Origin: Streptomyces sp. NBC_00083
Lineage (GTDB): Bacteria; Actinomycetota; Actinomycetes; Streptomycetales; Streptomycetaceae
Length of the DNA: 64,000 nucleotides
Direction: 5' to 3'
Assembly (NCBI RefSeq): GCF_026343295.1
Contig: NZ_JAPELY010000001.1
Location: forward strand, 2,418,001-2,482,000
The position numbers were made by a program, and so were the translations under genes. The notes below the pieces were generated by a model. That model was not told where the DNA came from. It did no database searches and worked only from the letters and a program-made list of their open reading frames with translations. Positions 29,551 to 37,968 of this stretch are shown piece after piece (positions within the stretch are counted from its first letter, which is position 1; each line of letters begins with the position of its first letter).

Positions 29551-30483
29551 ATGACAAGGATCAAAGTCCAGGCACTCTGCAAGGAGTACGGCACCACACG
29601 CGCCGTGGACGGCCTCACCTTCGCGGTCGAGCCCGGCCGGGTCACCGGCTTCCTCGGACCCAACGGCGCGGGCAAGTCCACCACCCTGCGCATCCTGCTC
29701 GGCCTCGACCGGCCGACGTCGGGCACCGCCACGATCGATGGCCGGCGGTACGCGGAGCTGGCGGACCCGCTGCGCGAGGTGGGTGCCCTGCTCGACGCCC
29801 AGGCCGCTCACGGCTCCCGCACGGCCCACGCCCACTTGCTCGCCCTGGCGGTGAGCAACCGCATACCCGCGGCGCGGGTGGACGAGGTCCTCGAGGAATC
29901 CGGGCTCGCGGAGGTCGGGAGCCGTCGGGTGAAGACGTTCTCGCTCGGCATGCGGCAGCGGCTCGGTATCGCGGCCGCCCTCCTCGGCGACCCCGCGGTG
30001 GTGATCCTGGACGAACCGTCCAACGGCCTCGACCCCGAAGGGATCATCTGGATCAGGGAGTTGATGCGCGGCCTGGCCCGCCGGGGCAGGACGGTCCTGG
30101 TCTCCAGCCACCTGATGAACGAGACGGCCTCGTGCGCCGACCACCTGGTCGTCCTCGGCCGCGGGCGGCTGCTCGCCGACACCTCCATGAGGGGCTTCAT
30201 CGACTCCCGCATCCAGCCCAAGGTGCGCTTGCGCACCACCGAGGACGGCCGGCTGCGCGAGCTCCTGCTCGGCGAAGGCTTCGAACCGGTCCAGGGAGAG
30301 GGCGGGCTCTGGACGGTCGAGGGGGCGCGGGTCGACGTGATCGGTCCGCTCGCCGCGCGCGACGGCATCCCCCTGCTCGAACTCGCCACGGAGGAAGGCA
30401 CGTTGGAGCAGGCGTACCTCGATCTGACCGCGGGCGAGGCGCAGTACGCGTCCATCCGTGCCACCGCGACCCAGGAGGCCTGA
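29551..30483 (+). CDS. ABC transporter ATP-binding protein, 310 aa
   Basis: Walker A is GPNGAGKST at residues 36-44, the signature region is FSLGMRQRLGIA, and Walker B VVILDEPSNGLDP includes D154/E155. The C-terminal 90 residues form the accessory domain common in drug- and lantibiotic-type (CcmA/BcrA-like) exporters. With the permease encoded next it makes a two-gene exporter. Its place divergent from a two-component system points to regulated resistance or envelope-stress transport. Confidence 0.93.
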   Translation: MTRIKVQALCKEYGTTRAVDGLTFAVEPGRVTGFLGPNGAGKSTTLRILLGLDRPTSGTATIDGRRYAELADPLREVGALLDAQAAHGSRTAHAHLLALAVSNRIPAARVDEVLEESGLAEVGSRRVKTFSLGMRQRLGIAAALLGDPAVVILDEPSNGLDPEGIIWIRELMRGLARRGRTVLVSSHLMNETASCADHLVVLGRGRLLADTSMRGFIDSRIQPKVRLRTTEDGRLRELLLGEGFEPVQGEGGLWTVEGARVDVIGPLAARDGIPLLELATEEGTLEQAYLDLTAGEAQYASIRATATQEA

Positions 30484-30486
30484 CCC

Positions 30487-31233
30487 ATGGCGTTCCCCGC
30501 AGTGCTCCACACCGAATGGATCAAAGTCCGTTCGCTGCCGTCCCTGATGGGCTCGCTGCTGACGGTGCCCGTGGCGACGGCCGGGCTCTCGCTCCTCATC
30601 TGCGGCGCCCTCGGCCGCCCGCAGCCCGGCAGCACCGACTTCGACCCCGTCCTGTTCTCCTACTACGGCCTGAACTTCGGCCAGTTGGCCGCCATCGTCT
30701 TCGGTGTCATAGCGATGGGCGGCGAGTACAAGAACGCCGGGATCCGGGTTTCCCTTGCGGCGGTGCCCGACCGGACGCTGTTCTACGGGGCCAAGCTCGC
30801 GATGGTGGGCGGATGTGTCTTCGCCGTCGGCCTGGTGGCCAGCCTGATCAGCTTCCTCGGCGGCCAGGCCTTGATGGACCAGGGGTTCGGGAGAGGCATA
30901 GCGGACCCGGGCGCGCCGCGCGCCGTCGTCGGCTGCGCCGTCTACCTGGCGCTGGTCGGTGTCCTCGCGGCGGGTGTGGCGGCCGTTCTGCGCAGTGTCA
31001 CCGGCGCGCTGAGTGTGCTGGTTCCGCTGTTCCTGATCCTGCCGTTCGTGGTGGGTGACATGGCACAGGGCGGCGGCGCGGCCGACTTCCTGCCGGATCG
31101 TGCGGGACAGCAGATCCTGCTGCAGCATCCGGCCGGGACGCTGGGACCGTGGAGCGGAATGGCCGTCCTCGTGGCGTGGACGATGGTCGCCACGGGCGCC
31201 GGCTGGTGGACCTTGAGGAGGCGCGACGCCTGA
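30487..31233 (+). CDS. ABC-2 type permease, 248 aa
   Basis: A hydrophobic protein with six predicted membrane segments, starting AFPAVLHTEWIKVRSLPSL, the usual ABC-2 permease opening in which a short amphipathic helix precedes the first segment. The conserved GEYKNAGIRVSLAAVP loop sits between segments 2 and 3. It starts 3 nt after the ATPase stop, so the two genes form one operon and one exporter. The substrate is unknown. Confidence 0.88.
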   Translation: MAFPAVLHTEWIKVRSLPSLMGSLLTVPVATAGLSLLICGALGRPQPGSTDFDPVLFSYYGLNFGQLAAIVFGVIAMGGEYKNAGIRVSLAAVPDRTLFYGAKLAMVGGCVFAVGLVASLISFLGGQALMDQGFGRGIADPGAPRAVVGCAVYLALVGVLAAGVAAVLRSVTGALSVLVPLFLILPFVVGDMAQGGGAADFLPDRAGQQILLQHPAGTLGPWSGMAVLVAWTMVATGAGWWTLRRRDA

Positions 31234-31272
31234 CCGCGCACCGGCCGCCGCCAACGGCTGACGCGGCACCAA

Positions 31273-31297
31273 TTGTCAGTGCCGGGCGGTTTACTGA
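31273..31297 (+). promoter_or_regulatory. RecA-independent DNA-damage-type promoter
   Basis: TTGTCAGTG (31273-31281) followed 10 nt later by TACTGA (31292-31297) resembles the RecA-NDp promoter class that depends on PafBC in actinobacteria (TTGTCRGTG-N8-TANNNT). The spacing here is 2 nt longer than that consensus. The -10 is 4 nt from the ATG, so the transcript may be leaderless. TCAGT/ACTGA also form a short dyad. Confidence 0.4.
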
Positions 31298-31301
31298 CGA
31301 C

Positions 31302-31736
31302 ATGACCACCGCCCTGTATCTCCAGCACATCGATCGGCTGCGCTCCCGGGAGTTCCCCGCGGAGCGTGGCCGTAGCGGCTCGGGTGTGAGCGGGCCGGGG
31401 TACCACAGCGCGTGTCTGAGCGCCGACGAGGAGGAGTGGGAGGACATGGCGGAACGGCTGGAACAGCGCGCCCAATGCGTAGCCGACCACGACGCGTTGA
31501 TAGCGGAGCTCATCCGGCGGTGGGAGCAGCCGCAGTACATCAGCCTCTGGAGCGCGCAGGCCCGGCTGGTCGCGGGAGAGGCGATACCGGAGCCCTGGGC
31601 GGAGTTCGCCGTCGGTTTCGACTTCCTGCACCTGTGGCACGTCGAGGACCGATGGATCGCGGTGGGGCTCGATCTGGAGGAGGCGGGCCCGGGGTGGGAC
31701 CTGAGCGTCACGGTGACGGAGACAGCACCGCCCTAG
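31302..31736 (+). CDS. Hypothetical protein, 144 aa
   Basis: ATG at 31302 fits the upstream promoter; there is no ribosome binding site, consistent with leaderless translation. The product is acidic and soluble, with helices rich in Glu and Arg (DEEEWEDMAERLEQRAQCVAD) and a C-terminal beta-rich part (FDFLHLWHVEDRWIAVGLDLEE). I recognise no domain or catalytic motif. A damage-type promoter and the convergent Mug glycosylase gene hint at a stress or DNA-repair context, but no function can be assigned. Confidence 0.7.
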   Translation: MTTALYLQHIDRLRSREFPAERGRSGSGVSGPGYHSACLSADEEEWEDMAERLEQRAQCVADHDALIAELIRRWEQPQYISLWSAQARLVAGEAIPEPWAEFAVGFDFLHLWHVEDRWIAVGLDLEEAGPGWDLSVTVTETAPP

Positions 31737-31804
31737 CCCGGCGCCCCGCCCGCCGGCCGGTATTCCGGTCGTGCCCGGCAGCCCGGCCGACGGCGCTTGT
31801 CGAG

Positions 31805-32353
31805 CTAGGTGCGGGGCTCCTGTGCCGCGAGGCGCAGGCGGGCGTACTCCTCGGCCATGGTCTCTGCCGTCCAGTGGGCGTTCAGGCCGCTGGGGTTGGG
31901 CAGGGCCCACACCCGGGTCGAGCCGATCATGTGCTCCTGGGGGCCGATGCGGGCCTTGCGGTCGCCGAAGGCCGTGCGGTAGGCGGTCACACCGACGACG
32001 GCAAGCCAGGCGGGCCGGAACCGCTCGACCTTCGCCGCCAGCAGGCGCCCGCCCTCGCGGAACTCCTCGGCGTCGATCTCGTCCGCGCGGGCCGTGGCCC
32101 GTGCCACCACATTGGTGATGCCGAGACCGTACGAGATCAGCTCGTCCTGCTCGGACGGCTTCAACTGCCGTGGGGTGAAACCGGACCGGTGCAGCACCGG
32201 CCAGAAGCGGTTTCCGGGGCGGGCGAAGTGGTGGCCCGTGGCACCCGACATCAGCCCGGGGTTGATGCCGCAGAACAGCACGGACAAGCCGCCCGCGATC
32301 ACGTCGGGGATGACGGAGTCGCGAGCGGCCTGGAGTTCCTGAGGAGTCAGCAC
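31805..32353 (-). CDS. mug: G/U mismatch-specific DNA glycosylase (Mug)
   Basis: The uracil-DNA glycosylase superfamily motifs of the Mug/TDG branch are plain: FCGINPGLMSGATGHHFARPGNRFW (motif 1, with Asn in GINPG) and WALPNPSGLNAH (motif 2). At 182 residues the length matches Mug. It removes uracil and ethenocytosine from mismatched DNA as the first step of base excision repair. The start is a GTG. It is 10 nt downstream of purB on the same strand and may be read through from it. Confidence 0.92.
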   Translation of the reverse strand: MLTPQELQAARDSVIPDVIAGGLSVLFCGINPGLMSGATGHHFARPGNRFWPVLHRSGFTPRQLKPSEQDELISYGLGITNVVARATARADEIDAEEFREGGRLLAAKVERFRPAWLAVVGVTAYRTAFGDRKARIGPQEHMIGSTRVWALPNPSGLNAHWTAETMAEEYARLRLAAQEPRT

Positions 32354-32363
32354 GGAGCCAGGA

Positions 32364-33806
32364 TCACAGGATCGAGCCCGGAGCGTAACCGGCCGCCGCG
32401 GGGTGCTGCTTGACGATCTCCTCGATGCGGGAGACCACGGCGCCCACCTGGTCGCCGGCCGCGCCGGTGAAGGACAGCTTGTCGGCCATCAGGGCGTCGA
32501 GCTGGGCCCGGTCGAGCGGCATGCGGTCGTCGGCGGCGAGCTTGTCGAGGAGCTCGTTGCGCTCGGCGCCCTGCTCACGCATGGCGAGGGCGGAGGCCAC
32601 GGCATGCTCCTTGATGACCTCGTGCGCGGCCTCCCGGCCGACCCCGGCGCGGACGGCGGCCATCAGGACCTTCGTCGTGGCCAGGAACGGCAGGTAGCGG
32701 TCCAGCTCCCGGGCGACGACGGCGGGGAAGGCGCCGAACTCGTCGAGGACGGTGAGGAAGGTCTCCAGCAGGCCGTCGAAGGCGAAGAACGCGTCGGGCA
32801 GCGCGACCCGGCGCACCACCGAGCAGGAGACGTCGCCCTCGTTCCACTGGTCGCCCGCCAGCTCGCCCGTCATCGAGGCGTAGCCGCGCAGGATGACCAT
32901 CAGGCCGTTGACGCGCTCGCAGGAGCGGGTGTTCATCTTGTGCGGCATCGCGGACGAGCCGACCTGGCCGGGCTTGAAGCCCTCGGTGACCAGCTCGTGC
33001 CCGGCCATCAGCCGGATCGTCTTGGCGACCGAGGACGGTGCGGCGGCGAGCTGCACCAGGGCGGTCACCACGTCGTAGTCGAGGGAGCGCGGGTAGACCT
33101 GGCCGACGGAGGTGAAGGCGTGCGCGAAGCCGAGGTGGCCCGCGATGCGCTGCTCCAGGTCGGCGAGCTTCGCGGCGTCGCCGCCGAGCAGGTCCAGCAT
33201 GTCCTGCGCGGTGCCGACGGGGCCCTTGATGCCGCGCAGCGGGTAGCGGGCGAGCAGGTCCTCCAGACGCCCGTACGCCACGAGAAGCTCGTCGGCGGCG
33301 GTCGCGAAACGCTTGCCCAGGGTCGTGGCCTGCGCGGCCACGTTGTGCGAGCGCCCGGCCATGACCAGCTCGGCGTACTCGCCGGACAGCTTGCCGAGGC
33401 GGGCCAGGACCGCCACCGCACGGTCCCGCATCAGTTCGAGGGAGAGCCGGATCTGGAGCTGCTCGACGTTCTCCGTCAGGTCGCGCGAGGTCATGCCCTT
33501 GTGGACCTGCTCGTGCCCGGCGAGGGCGTTGAACTCCTCGATGCGCGCCTTCACATCGTGCCGGGTGACCTTCTCGCGCTCGGCGATGGAGGCGAGGTCG
33601 ACCTGGTCGATCACGCGCTCGTAGTCGGCGAGCGCTGCCTCGGGCACCTCGATCCCCAGGTCCTTCTGGGCGCGCAGCACAGCGAGCCACAGCTGGCGTT
33701 CCAGCTTGACCTTCTGCTCGGGGGACCAGAGGACGGCGAGCTCCGCGGAGGCGTAGCGGCCGGCCAGAACGTTCGGGATGCGAGGCTTCGCAGACACAGC
33801 AGTCAC
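32364..33806 (-). CDS. purB: Adenylosuccinate lyase
   Basis: The fumarase/aspartase superfamily signature GSSAMPHKMNTRSCER contains the catalytic Ser loop. Other conserved segments are GMTSRDLTENVEQLQI and AGRSHNVAAQATTLGKR with the catalytic His. At 480 residues it is full length. The enzyme cleaves SAICAR and adenylosuccinate in purine synthesis. The GTG at 33806 gives MTAVSAKPRIPNVLAGRY; a second GTG three codons on is possible. Upstream minus-strand sequence contains no nearby purine riboswitch that I can see. Confidence 0.95.
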   Translation of the reverse strand: MTAVSAKPRIPNVLAGRYASAELAVLWSPEQKVKLERQLWLAVLRAQKDLGIEVPEAALADYERVIDQVDLASIAEREKVTRHDVKARIEEFNALAGHEQVHKGMTSRDLTENVEQLQIRLSLELMRDRAVAVLARLGKLSGEYAELVMAGRSHNVAAQATTLGKRFATAADELLVAYGRLEDLLARYPLRGIKGPVGTAQDMLDLLGGDAAKLADLEQRIAGHLGFAHAFTSVGQVYPRSLDYDVVTALVQLAAAPSSVAKTIRLMAGHELVTEGFKPGQVGSSAMPHKMNTRSCERVNGLMVILRGYASMTGELAGDQWNEGDVSCSVVRRVALPDAFFAFDGLLETFLTVLDEFGAFPAVVARELDRYLPFLATTKVLMAAVRAGVGREAAHEVIKEHAVASALAMREQGAERNELLDKLAADDRMPLDRAQLDALMADKLSFTGAAGDQVGAVVSRIEEIVKQHPAAAGYAPGSIL

Positions 33807-33865
33807 GTGGAGAGATTCTACTGGCGATTTCTGCAGGCCAGCGCCCCACCCCGGTTTGTCGCTTG

Positions 33866-34498
33866 CTACGAGAGCTCGAAGCCCAGGGCCTCGGCCGCCG
33901 CGGCGGGGCCGGGCTGGTTCCAGCGCTCGGCCATCGCCTCGCGCGAGGAGAGCGAGCGGAGCTCCGCGCGGTCCAGGTACAACGTGCCGTTGAGGTGGTC
34001 GGTCTCGTGCTGCACGATCCGGGCGGGCCAGCCGGTGAACACCTCGTCCAGTGTGTGGCCGTGCTCGTCGAGCGCGTGCAGGCGTACGGTCTCGTGCCGG
34101 GCGACCACGGCGCCCCACCCGGGCACGCTCAGGCAGCCCTCGAAGAACGCGGCACGGCCGGTCCCGACCGGTTCGTACGCCGGATTGACCAGCACCCGGA
34201 ACGGCTGCGGGACACGGCCGCGCACCCGCCTGACCTCGTCCGACACCTCCGCCGTGTCCTCAATGACGGCGAGCCGCAGCGGCAGTCCCACCTGCGGCGC
34301 GGCGAGGCCGACTCCCGGTGCGGCGTGCATCGTCGCGCGCATCGCCTCGATCAGCCGGCCGAGCCGTCGCGGATCGAGACGGTCGTCCACCGGTTCGGCC
34401 GGGCGCCGCAGCACGGGGTCGCCCGCGGCCACGATCGCGAGGGGGCCCGGAGCGGAGAGGAGTTCGTCGACGAGGTCGTTGAGCGCGGGGGACGGCAT
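33866..34498 (-). CDS. def: Peptide deformylase, 210 aa
   Basis: All three deformylase motifs are present: GVGLAAPQVG (GxGLAAxQ), EGCLSVPG (EGCLS, metal Cys) and QHETDHLNG (HExxH). The enzyme removes the formyl group from nascent proteins. An extra N-terminal helix of about 15 residues (PALNDLVDELLSA) is common in streptomycete copies. The downstream gene on this strand is purB. The ATG at 34498 lacks a strong ribosome binding site. Confidence 0.95.
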   Translation of the reverse strand: MPSPALNDLVDELLSAPGPLAIVAAGDPVLRRPAEPVDDRLDPRRLGRLIEAMRATMHAAPGVGLAAPQVGLPLRLAVIEDTAEVSDEVRRVRGRVPQPFRVLVNPAYEPVGTGRAAFFEGCLSVPGWGAVVARHETVRLHALDEHGHTLDEVFTGWPARIVQHETDHLNGTLYLDRAELRSLSSREAMAERWNQPGPAAAAEALGFELS

Positions 34499-34855
34499 GA
34501 GGACAGCATGCCAAGAACGATCACCCGGCGCGGCCCCGGGGCTGCCTTCGCGCCACCTTCCGCGACCCGCGGTGCCGCCCCGGCCGTGACGCACCGAGCG
34601 GCACCGGTTCCGCGGGAGGTGCGGTACGGGGAATGCGGAGCGTCCCTCGTAACCTTTTCCCGGGGGAGTCCGACGAGTGCGAGCAACCCGAGGAGTCCGG
34701 CGCCGGCCCACGCCGGCTGCCCCGGAAGCCGACGCCGACCCAGCGAAGCGGCACCGCAGGACCACGCCCCGACCCCCGATCGATCCGTCCCGCACCACCC
34801 CGGCCCCGCCTCGCCCGGCCCCCGCCCGTCCCGTCCCGTCCCGAACGAGGAGATC
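34499..34855. other. 357-bp divergent intergenic region
   Basis: It separates the divergent def and GNAT genes. I found no ORF with supporting signals, no tRNA and no strong hairpin. The only notable element is a short run of CCGTC units (about 34828-34842) before the GNAT ribosome binding site. Promoters for both genes must lie here, but none is clear. Confidence 0.4.
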
Positions 34856-35578
34856 ATGCACAACGCGTCCGTCCGCGCCGAGAACCCGGCGCATCCGCTG
34901 GACAACCCCGCGTACGCCTCGCTGACCGGGCCGCACGCCCGGTTCGCCGAGCGCCGGGGCCGGGTGCTGCGGTACCGGACCGACGTGTCGCCCTGGCTCG
35001 GTCTTCCCGCCGAGCCCGACGCCACGGACTGGGCGGACCTGGCGGCGCTCGCCGGGGCAGGCACGGAAGTGGAGCTCCCCGGGGTGCGCGCCCCGCTGCC
35101 CGAGGGCTGGGAGGTCACCTTCGACCTGGCGGGTGTCCAGCTCGTCGGTGAGGAGCTGGAGGCCCGGCCCGACGAGGAGGCGGTCCGGCTCGGCGCCGAC
35201 GACGTTCCCGAGATGCTGGCGCTCGTGGCACGCACGCGGCCGGGTCCGTTCCTGCCGCGCACCGTCGAACTCGGCACCTACCTGGGCATCCGCCGCGACG
35301 GCCGGCTGATCGCGATGGCGGGCGAACGACTGCGCCCGCCGGGGTGGACCGAGATCAGCGCCGTCTGCACCGACGACGCCTTCCGCGGCCAGGGTCTCGG
35401 TTCCCGTCTGGTCCGCGCGGTCGCCGTGGGCATCGAGGAGCGGGGCGACACACCGTTCCTGCACACCGCCGCCGGCAACACCCGGGCGATCCGGCTGTAC
35501 GAGTCCCTGGGGTTCCGGCTCCGCAGCACGACACGGTTCGTCGCCGCGCGCGTGCCGGAGCCGGCCGTCGTCGGCTGA
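34856..35578 (+). CDS. GNAT family N-acetyltransferase, 240 aa
   Basis: GAGGAG at 34847-34852 precedes ATG 34856. The C-terminal half is a GNAT domain: VCTDDAFRGQGLGSRLVRAVA is the acetyl-CoA loop and LHTAAGNTRAIRLYESLGFRLR is the FR47-like end. The N-terminal 100 residues (HPLDNPAYASLTGPHARFA, and so on) are typical of the FR47 subgroup. The substrate is unknown; this subgroup is often annotated as a small-molecule or amino-acid acetyltransferase. Confidence 0.88.
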   Translation: MHNASVRAENPAHPLDNPAYASLTGPHARFAERRGRVLRYRTDVSPWLGLPAEPDATDWADLAALAGAGTEVELPGVRAPLPEGWEVTFDLAGVQLVGEELEARPDEEAVRLGADDVPEMLALVARTRPGPFLPRTVELGTYLGIRRDGRLIAMAGERLRPPGWTEISAVCTDDAFRGQGLGSRLVRAVAVGIEERGDTPFLHTAAGNTRAIRLYESLGFRLRSTTRFVAARVPEPAVVG

Positions 35579-35590
35579 CCCCCGGGGCCT

Positions 35591-36457
35591 TCAGCCGTCG
35601 ACCCGCACCCACTCGGACACCGGGCCCACCGGCTTGCCCGCCGCCGGAGTGACCCAGAACGCCCGGCCCTCCGCGGCGCTGAAGTGCGCCCCGGTGCGGC
35701 CGTCGCCGGAGGAGCGGCCCGTGAGGCGGCGCCCTATCCACGGCACCAGATGCTGACGTGCGAAGCGCACGTCGGCGGAGCGGCTCGCCGCCCAGCCGGG
35801 CCGGGCCGGGGGCGCCAGGGGCGTGCGCCAGTCCTCCTCCGCGGCGAGCCCCAGGGTCTGCCACGTGGCCTCGGCCACCCTGCGGTGCCCCTCGGGCGTC
35901 AGGTGCAGCCGGTCGAAGTCCCACATGTGCTGCTCGGCGAGGGCCGGAGCGCCGTAGAGGTCGACCACCAACGCCCCGTGCCGGTCGGCGAGTTGACCGA
36001 TGTGCGCGAACAGCTCCTCCATACGCGGCCGGAACCGGTCCAGGACCGGACCGTTGCGCCCCGGGCTGCGCATCAGGACCAGCTGCTTGCAGGAGGGGGC
36101 GAGCTGCTCGACCGCCTCCGTCAACAGGTCACGCACCCGTCCCATGTCGCACTTCGGGCGCAGGGTGTCGTTGAGGCCGCCGACCAGGGTGATGACGTCC
36201 GGGCGCAGGGCGGCCGCCGCGGCCACCTGCTCCTCGACGATCTGCCCGATGAGCTTGCCGCGCACGGCGAGGTTGGCGTAACGGAAGCCGGGCGTGCGGG
36301 CCGCGAGACGGACGGCGAGCAGGTCGGCCCAGCCGCGGTAGGACCCGTCGGGGAGCCGGTCGGACATGCCCTCCGTGAAGGAGTCCCCGAGCGCGGCAAA
36401 GCTGGTGTATGAGGCATTCATCTCCATGGCGCTGTGATCGTACCCCGCGGTAGCCAT
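35591..36457 (-). CDS. SGNH/GDSL hydrolase, 288 aa
   Basis: Block I is ALGDSFTEG with the catalytic Ser, block III is VGGLNDTL, and block V is DFDRLHLTPEGH with the Asp-His pair, so the SGNH triad is complete. There is no signal peptide, which makes it a cytosolic esterase or lipase-like enzyme. The ATG at 36457 has AGGA upstream; an ATG at 36427 would shorten it by 10 residues. The C-terminal 60 residues (FARQHLVPWIGRRLTGRS) are basic and family-specific. Confidence 0.85.
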   Translation of the reverse strand: MATAGYDHSAMEMNASYTSFAALGDSFTEGMSDRLPDGSYRGWADLLAVRLAARTPGFRYANLAVRGKLIGQIVEEQVAAAAALRPDVITLVGGLNDTLRPKCDMGRVRDLLTEAVEQLAPSCKQLVLMRSPGRNGPVLDRFRPRMEELFAHIGQLADRHGALVVDLYGAPALAEQHMWDFDRLHLTPEGHRRVAEATWQTLGLAAEEDWRTPLAPPARPGWAASRSADVRFARQHLVPWIGRRLTGRSSGDGRTGAHFSAAEGRAFWVTPAAGKPVGPVSEWVRVDG

Positions 36458-36676
36458 GGTGTTCCTGGGGCGGTGCGATGCCTGTGCGGCGACTCCTGGA
36501 ACCGGTGACCGCGCGCGGATCGGCCCCGGGGGCGCACCCCGCCCCGCTCCCGCCCCCATCCCCTCCGTACCGGACGTGCCCGCCCCCTGTCCGCACTTGC
36601 GGTTCCGCGGTATGCCGGGTACACATCAACTTTTCGGGGGCCGGCCGGGTCGGCCGTGCGAGAGAGTGAGCGTGCG

Positions 36677-36952
36677 ATGTTGTTCACCGCTGCCTTCTGG
36701 AAGGCCACCGCCGAGCGGGCCATCCGAACCTTCGCCCAGGCGCTCGCCGCCGTTCTGACGGCCGGGGCGACCAGTCTGCTCGACGTCCACTGGACCGCCG
36801 CGCTCGCGACCGCCGGGATGGCCGCGGTGCTCGCCGTCCTCATGGCGGTCGGGTCCGCCGGCATCGGGGCGCCGGGTCCGGGCCTCACCGAGACCACGGA
36901 ACCGGCCCGCCCCGCCGCCGCTCCGGCCGGCGCCCCCACAGTGAGCGGTTAG
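36677..36952 (+). CDS. Holin-like small membrane protein, 91 aa
   Basis: It begins MLFTAAFWKATAERAIRTF, then has two hydrophobic helices (AQALAAVLTAGATSLL and ALATAGMAAVLAVLMAVGSAG) and a Pro/Ala-rich soluble tail. This matches the short r1t-type holin proteins found in many streptomycetes outside prophages. No endolysin or other phage gene is adjacent, so a lysis role is not implied. The stop overlaps the stop of the convergent CNNM gene by 4 nt. Confidence 0.72.
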   Translation: MLFTAAFWKATAERAIRTFAQALAAVLTAGATSLLDVHWTAALATAGMAAVLAVLMAVGSAGIGAPGPGLTETTEPARPAAAPAGAPTVSG

Positions 36953-37968
36953 GCCGCGGCCGGGGGTCCCACCAGCTCCCGCAGCACGTCCTCCATCGTG
37001 ACCAGACCGGCCAGCTTGCCGTCCTCACCGAGCGCCGCCGCCAGATGCGTACGGCTGCGGCGCATCGCGGTGAGGACGTCGTCGAGCGGGGTCGCGGCGC
37101 GCACCCGGGCGATCGGCCGGAGCGCGGCGACCGGGAAGGCCACGTCGCGCGGTGACGCGTCGAGGGCGTCCTTGACGTGGAGGTAGCCCAGGATGCGGCT
37201 GTCGTCGTCGACGACCGGGAAGCGGGAGTACCCGGAGCTCGCGGCGAGCCGCTCCAGCTCCGCGGGCGTGGTGCCGACGGCGGCCCGCACCACCTCGTCC
37301 AGTGGCACCACGACGTCCCGCACCGGGCGCCGCCCCAGTTCGAGCGCGTCGCGCAGCCGGTCGGCCGCCCGGCCGTCGAGCAGCCCGGCGTCGCCCGCGT
37401 CGGTCACCAGGCGGGCCAGCTCGTCGTCGGAGAAGGTCGCGGCGACCTCGCCCTTGGCCTCCACCCTGAGCAGTCTCAGGATGGTGTTGGCGAAGGCGTT
37501 GATCGCGAAGATCGCCGGACGCAGTGCCCTGGCCAGCGTCACCAGCGGCGGCCCGAGCAGCAGCGCGGTGCGGGCCGGCTCGGCGAGCGCGATGTTCTTC
37601 GGCACCATCTCGCCGAGCAGCATGTGCAGATAGGTCGCGACGGCCAGCGCGAGAACGAACGAGACCGGGTGGATGAGCCCGTCCGGCACGCCCACCGCGT
37701 CGAAGACCGGCTCCACCAGGTGCGCGATGGCCGGCTCGGCGACCACACCGAGCACCAGGGTGCACAGGGTGATGCCGAGCTGGGCCGCGGCCATCAGGGC
37801 CGACACGTGTTCCAGGCCCCAAATGACGCTCCGCGCGCGGCGGTTGCCGTCCTCGGCGAGCGGTTCGATCTGGCTGCGGCGGACCGAGATCAGCGCGAAC
37901 TCGGCCCCCACGAAGAAGGCGTTGACGACCAGGGTGGCCAGGCCGATGAGAATCTGGATCGCGATCAT
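36949..37968 (-). CDS. CNNM/HlyC-family membrane protein, short form, 339 aa
   Basis: The N-terminal DUF21 domain has four hydrophobic segments (IQILIGLATLVVNAFFVGAEFALIS, LGITLCTLVLGVV and others). Two CBS motifs follow (VVPLDEVVRAAVGTTPAEL and PIARVRAATPLDDVLTAMR). The protein stops right after the CBS pair and lacks the CorC/HlyC C-terminal domain present in its neighbour. Members are probable divalent-cation (Mg or Co) transporters or regulators with CBS nucleotide sensing. It overlaps the larger paralogue by ATGA, so they are made together and may form a heteromer. Confidence 0.9.
   Translation of the reverse strand: MIAIQILIGLATLVVNAFFVGAEFALISVRRSQIEPLAEDGNRRARSVIWGLEHVSALMAAAQLGITLCTLVLGVVAEPAIAHLVEPVFDAVGVPDGLIHPVSFVLALAVATYLHMLLGEMVPKNIALAEPARTALLLGPPLVTLARALRPAIFAINAFANTILRLLRVEAKGEVAATFSDDELARLVTDAGDAGLLDGRAADRLRDALELGRRPVRDVVVPLDEVVRAAVGTTPAELERLAASSGYSRFPVVDDDSRILGYLHVKDALDASPRDVAFPVAALRPIARVRAATPLDDVLTAMRRSRTHLAAALGEDGKLAGLVTMEDVLRELVGPPAAA

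Noticed and set aside
36677..36952. Prophage remnant indicated by a holin-like gene
   Set aside because: No endolysin, integrase, capsid or att-like repeat nearby; this holin-like family is common in streptomycete core chromosomes.
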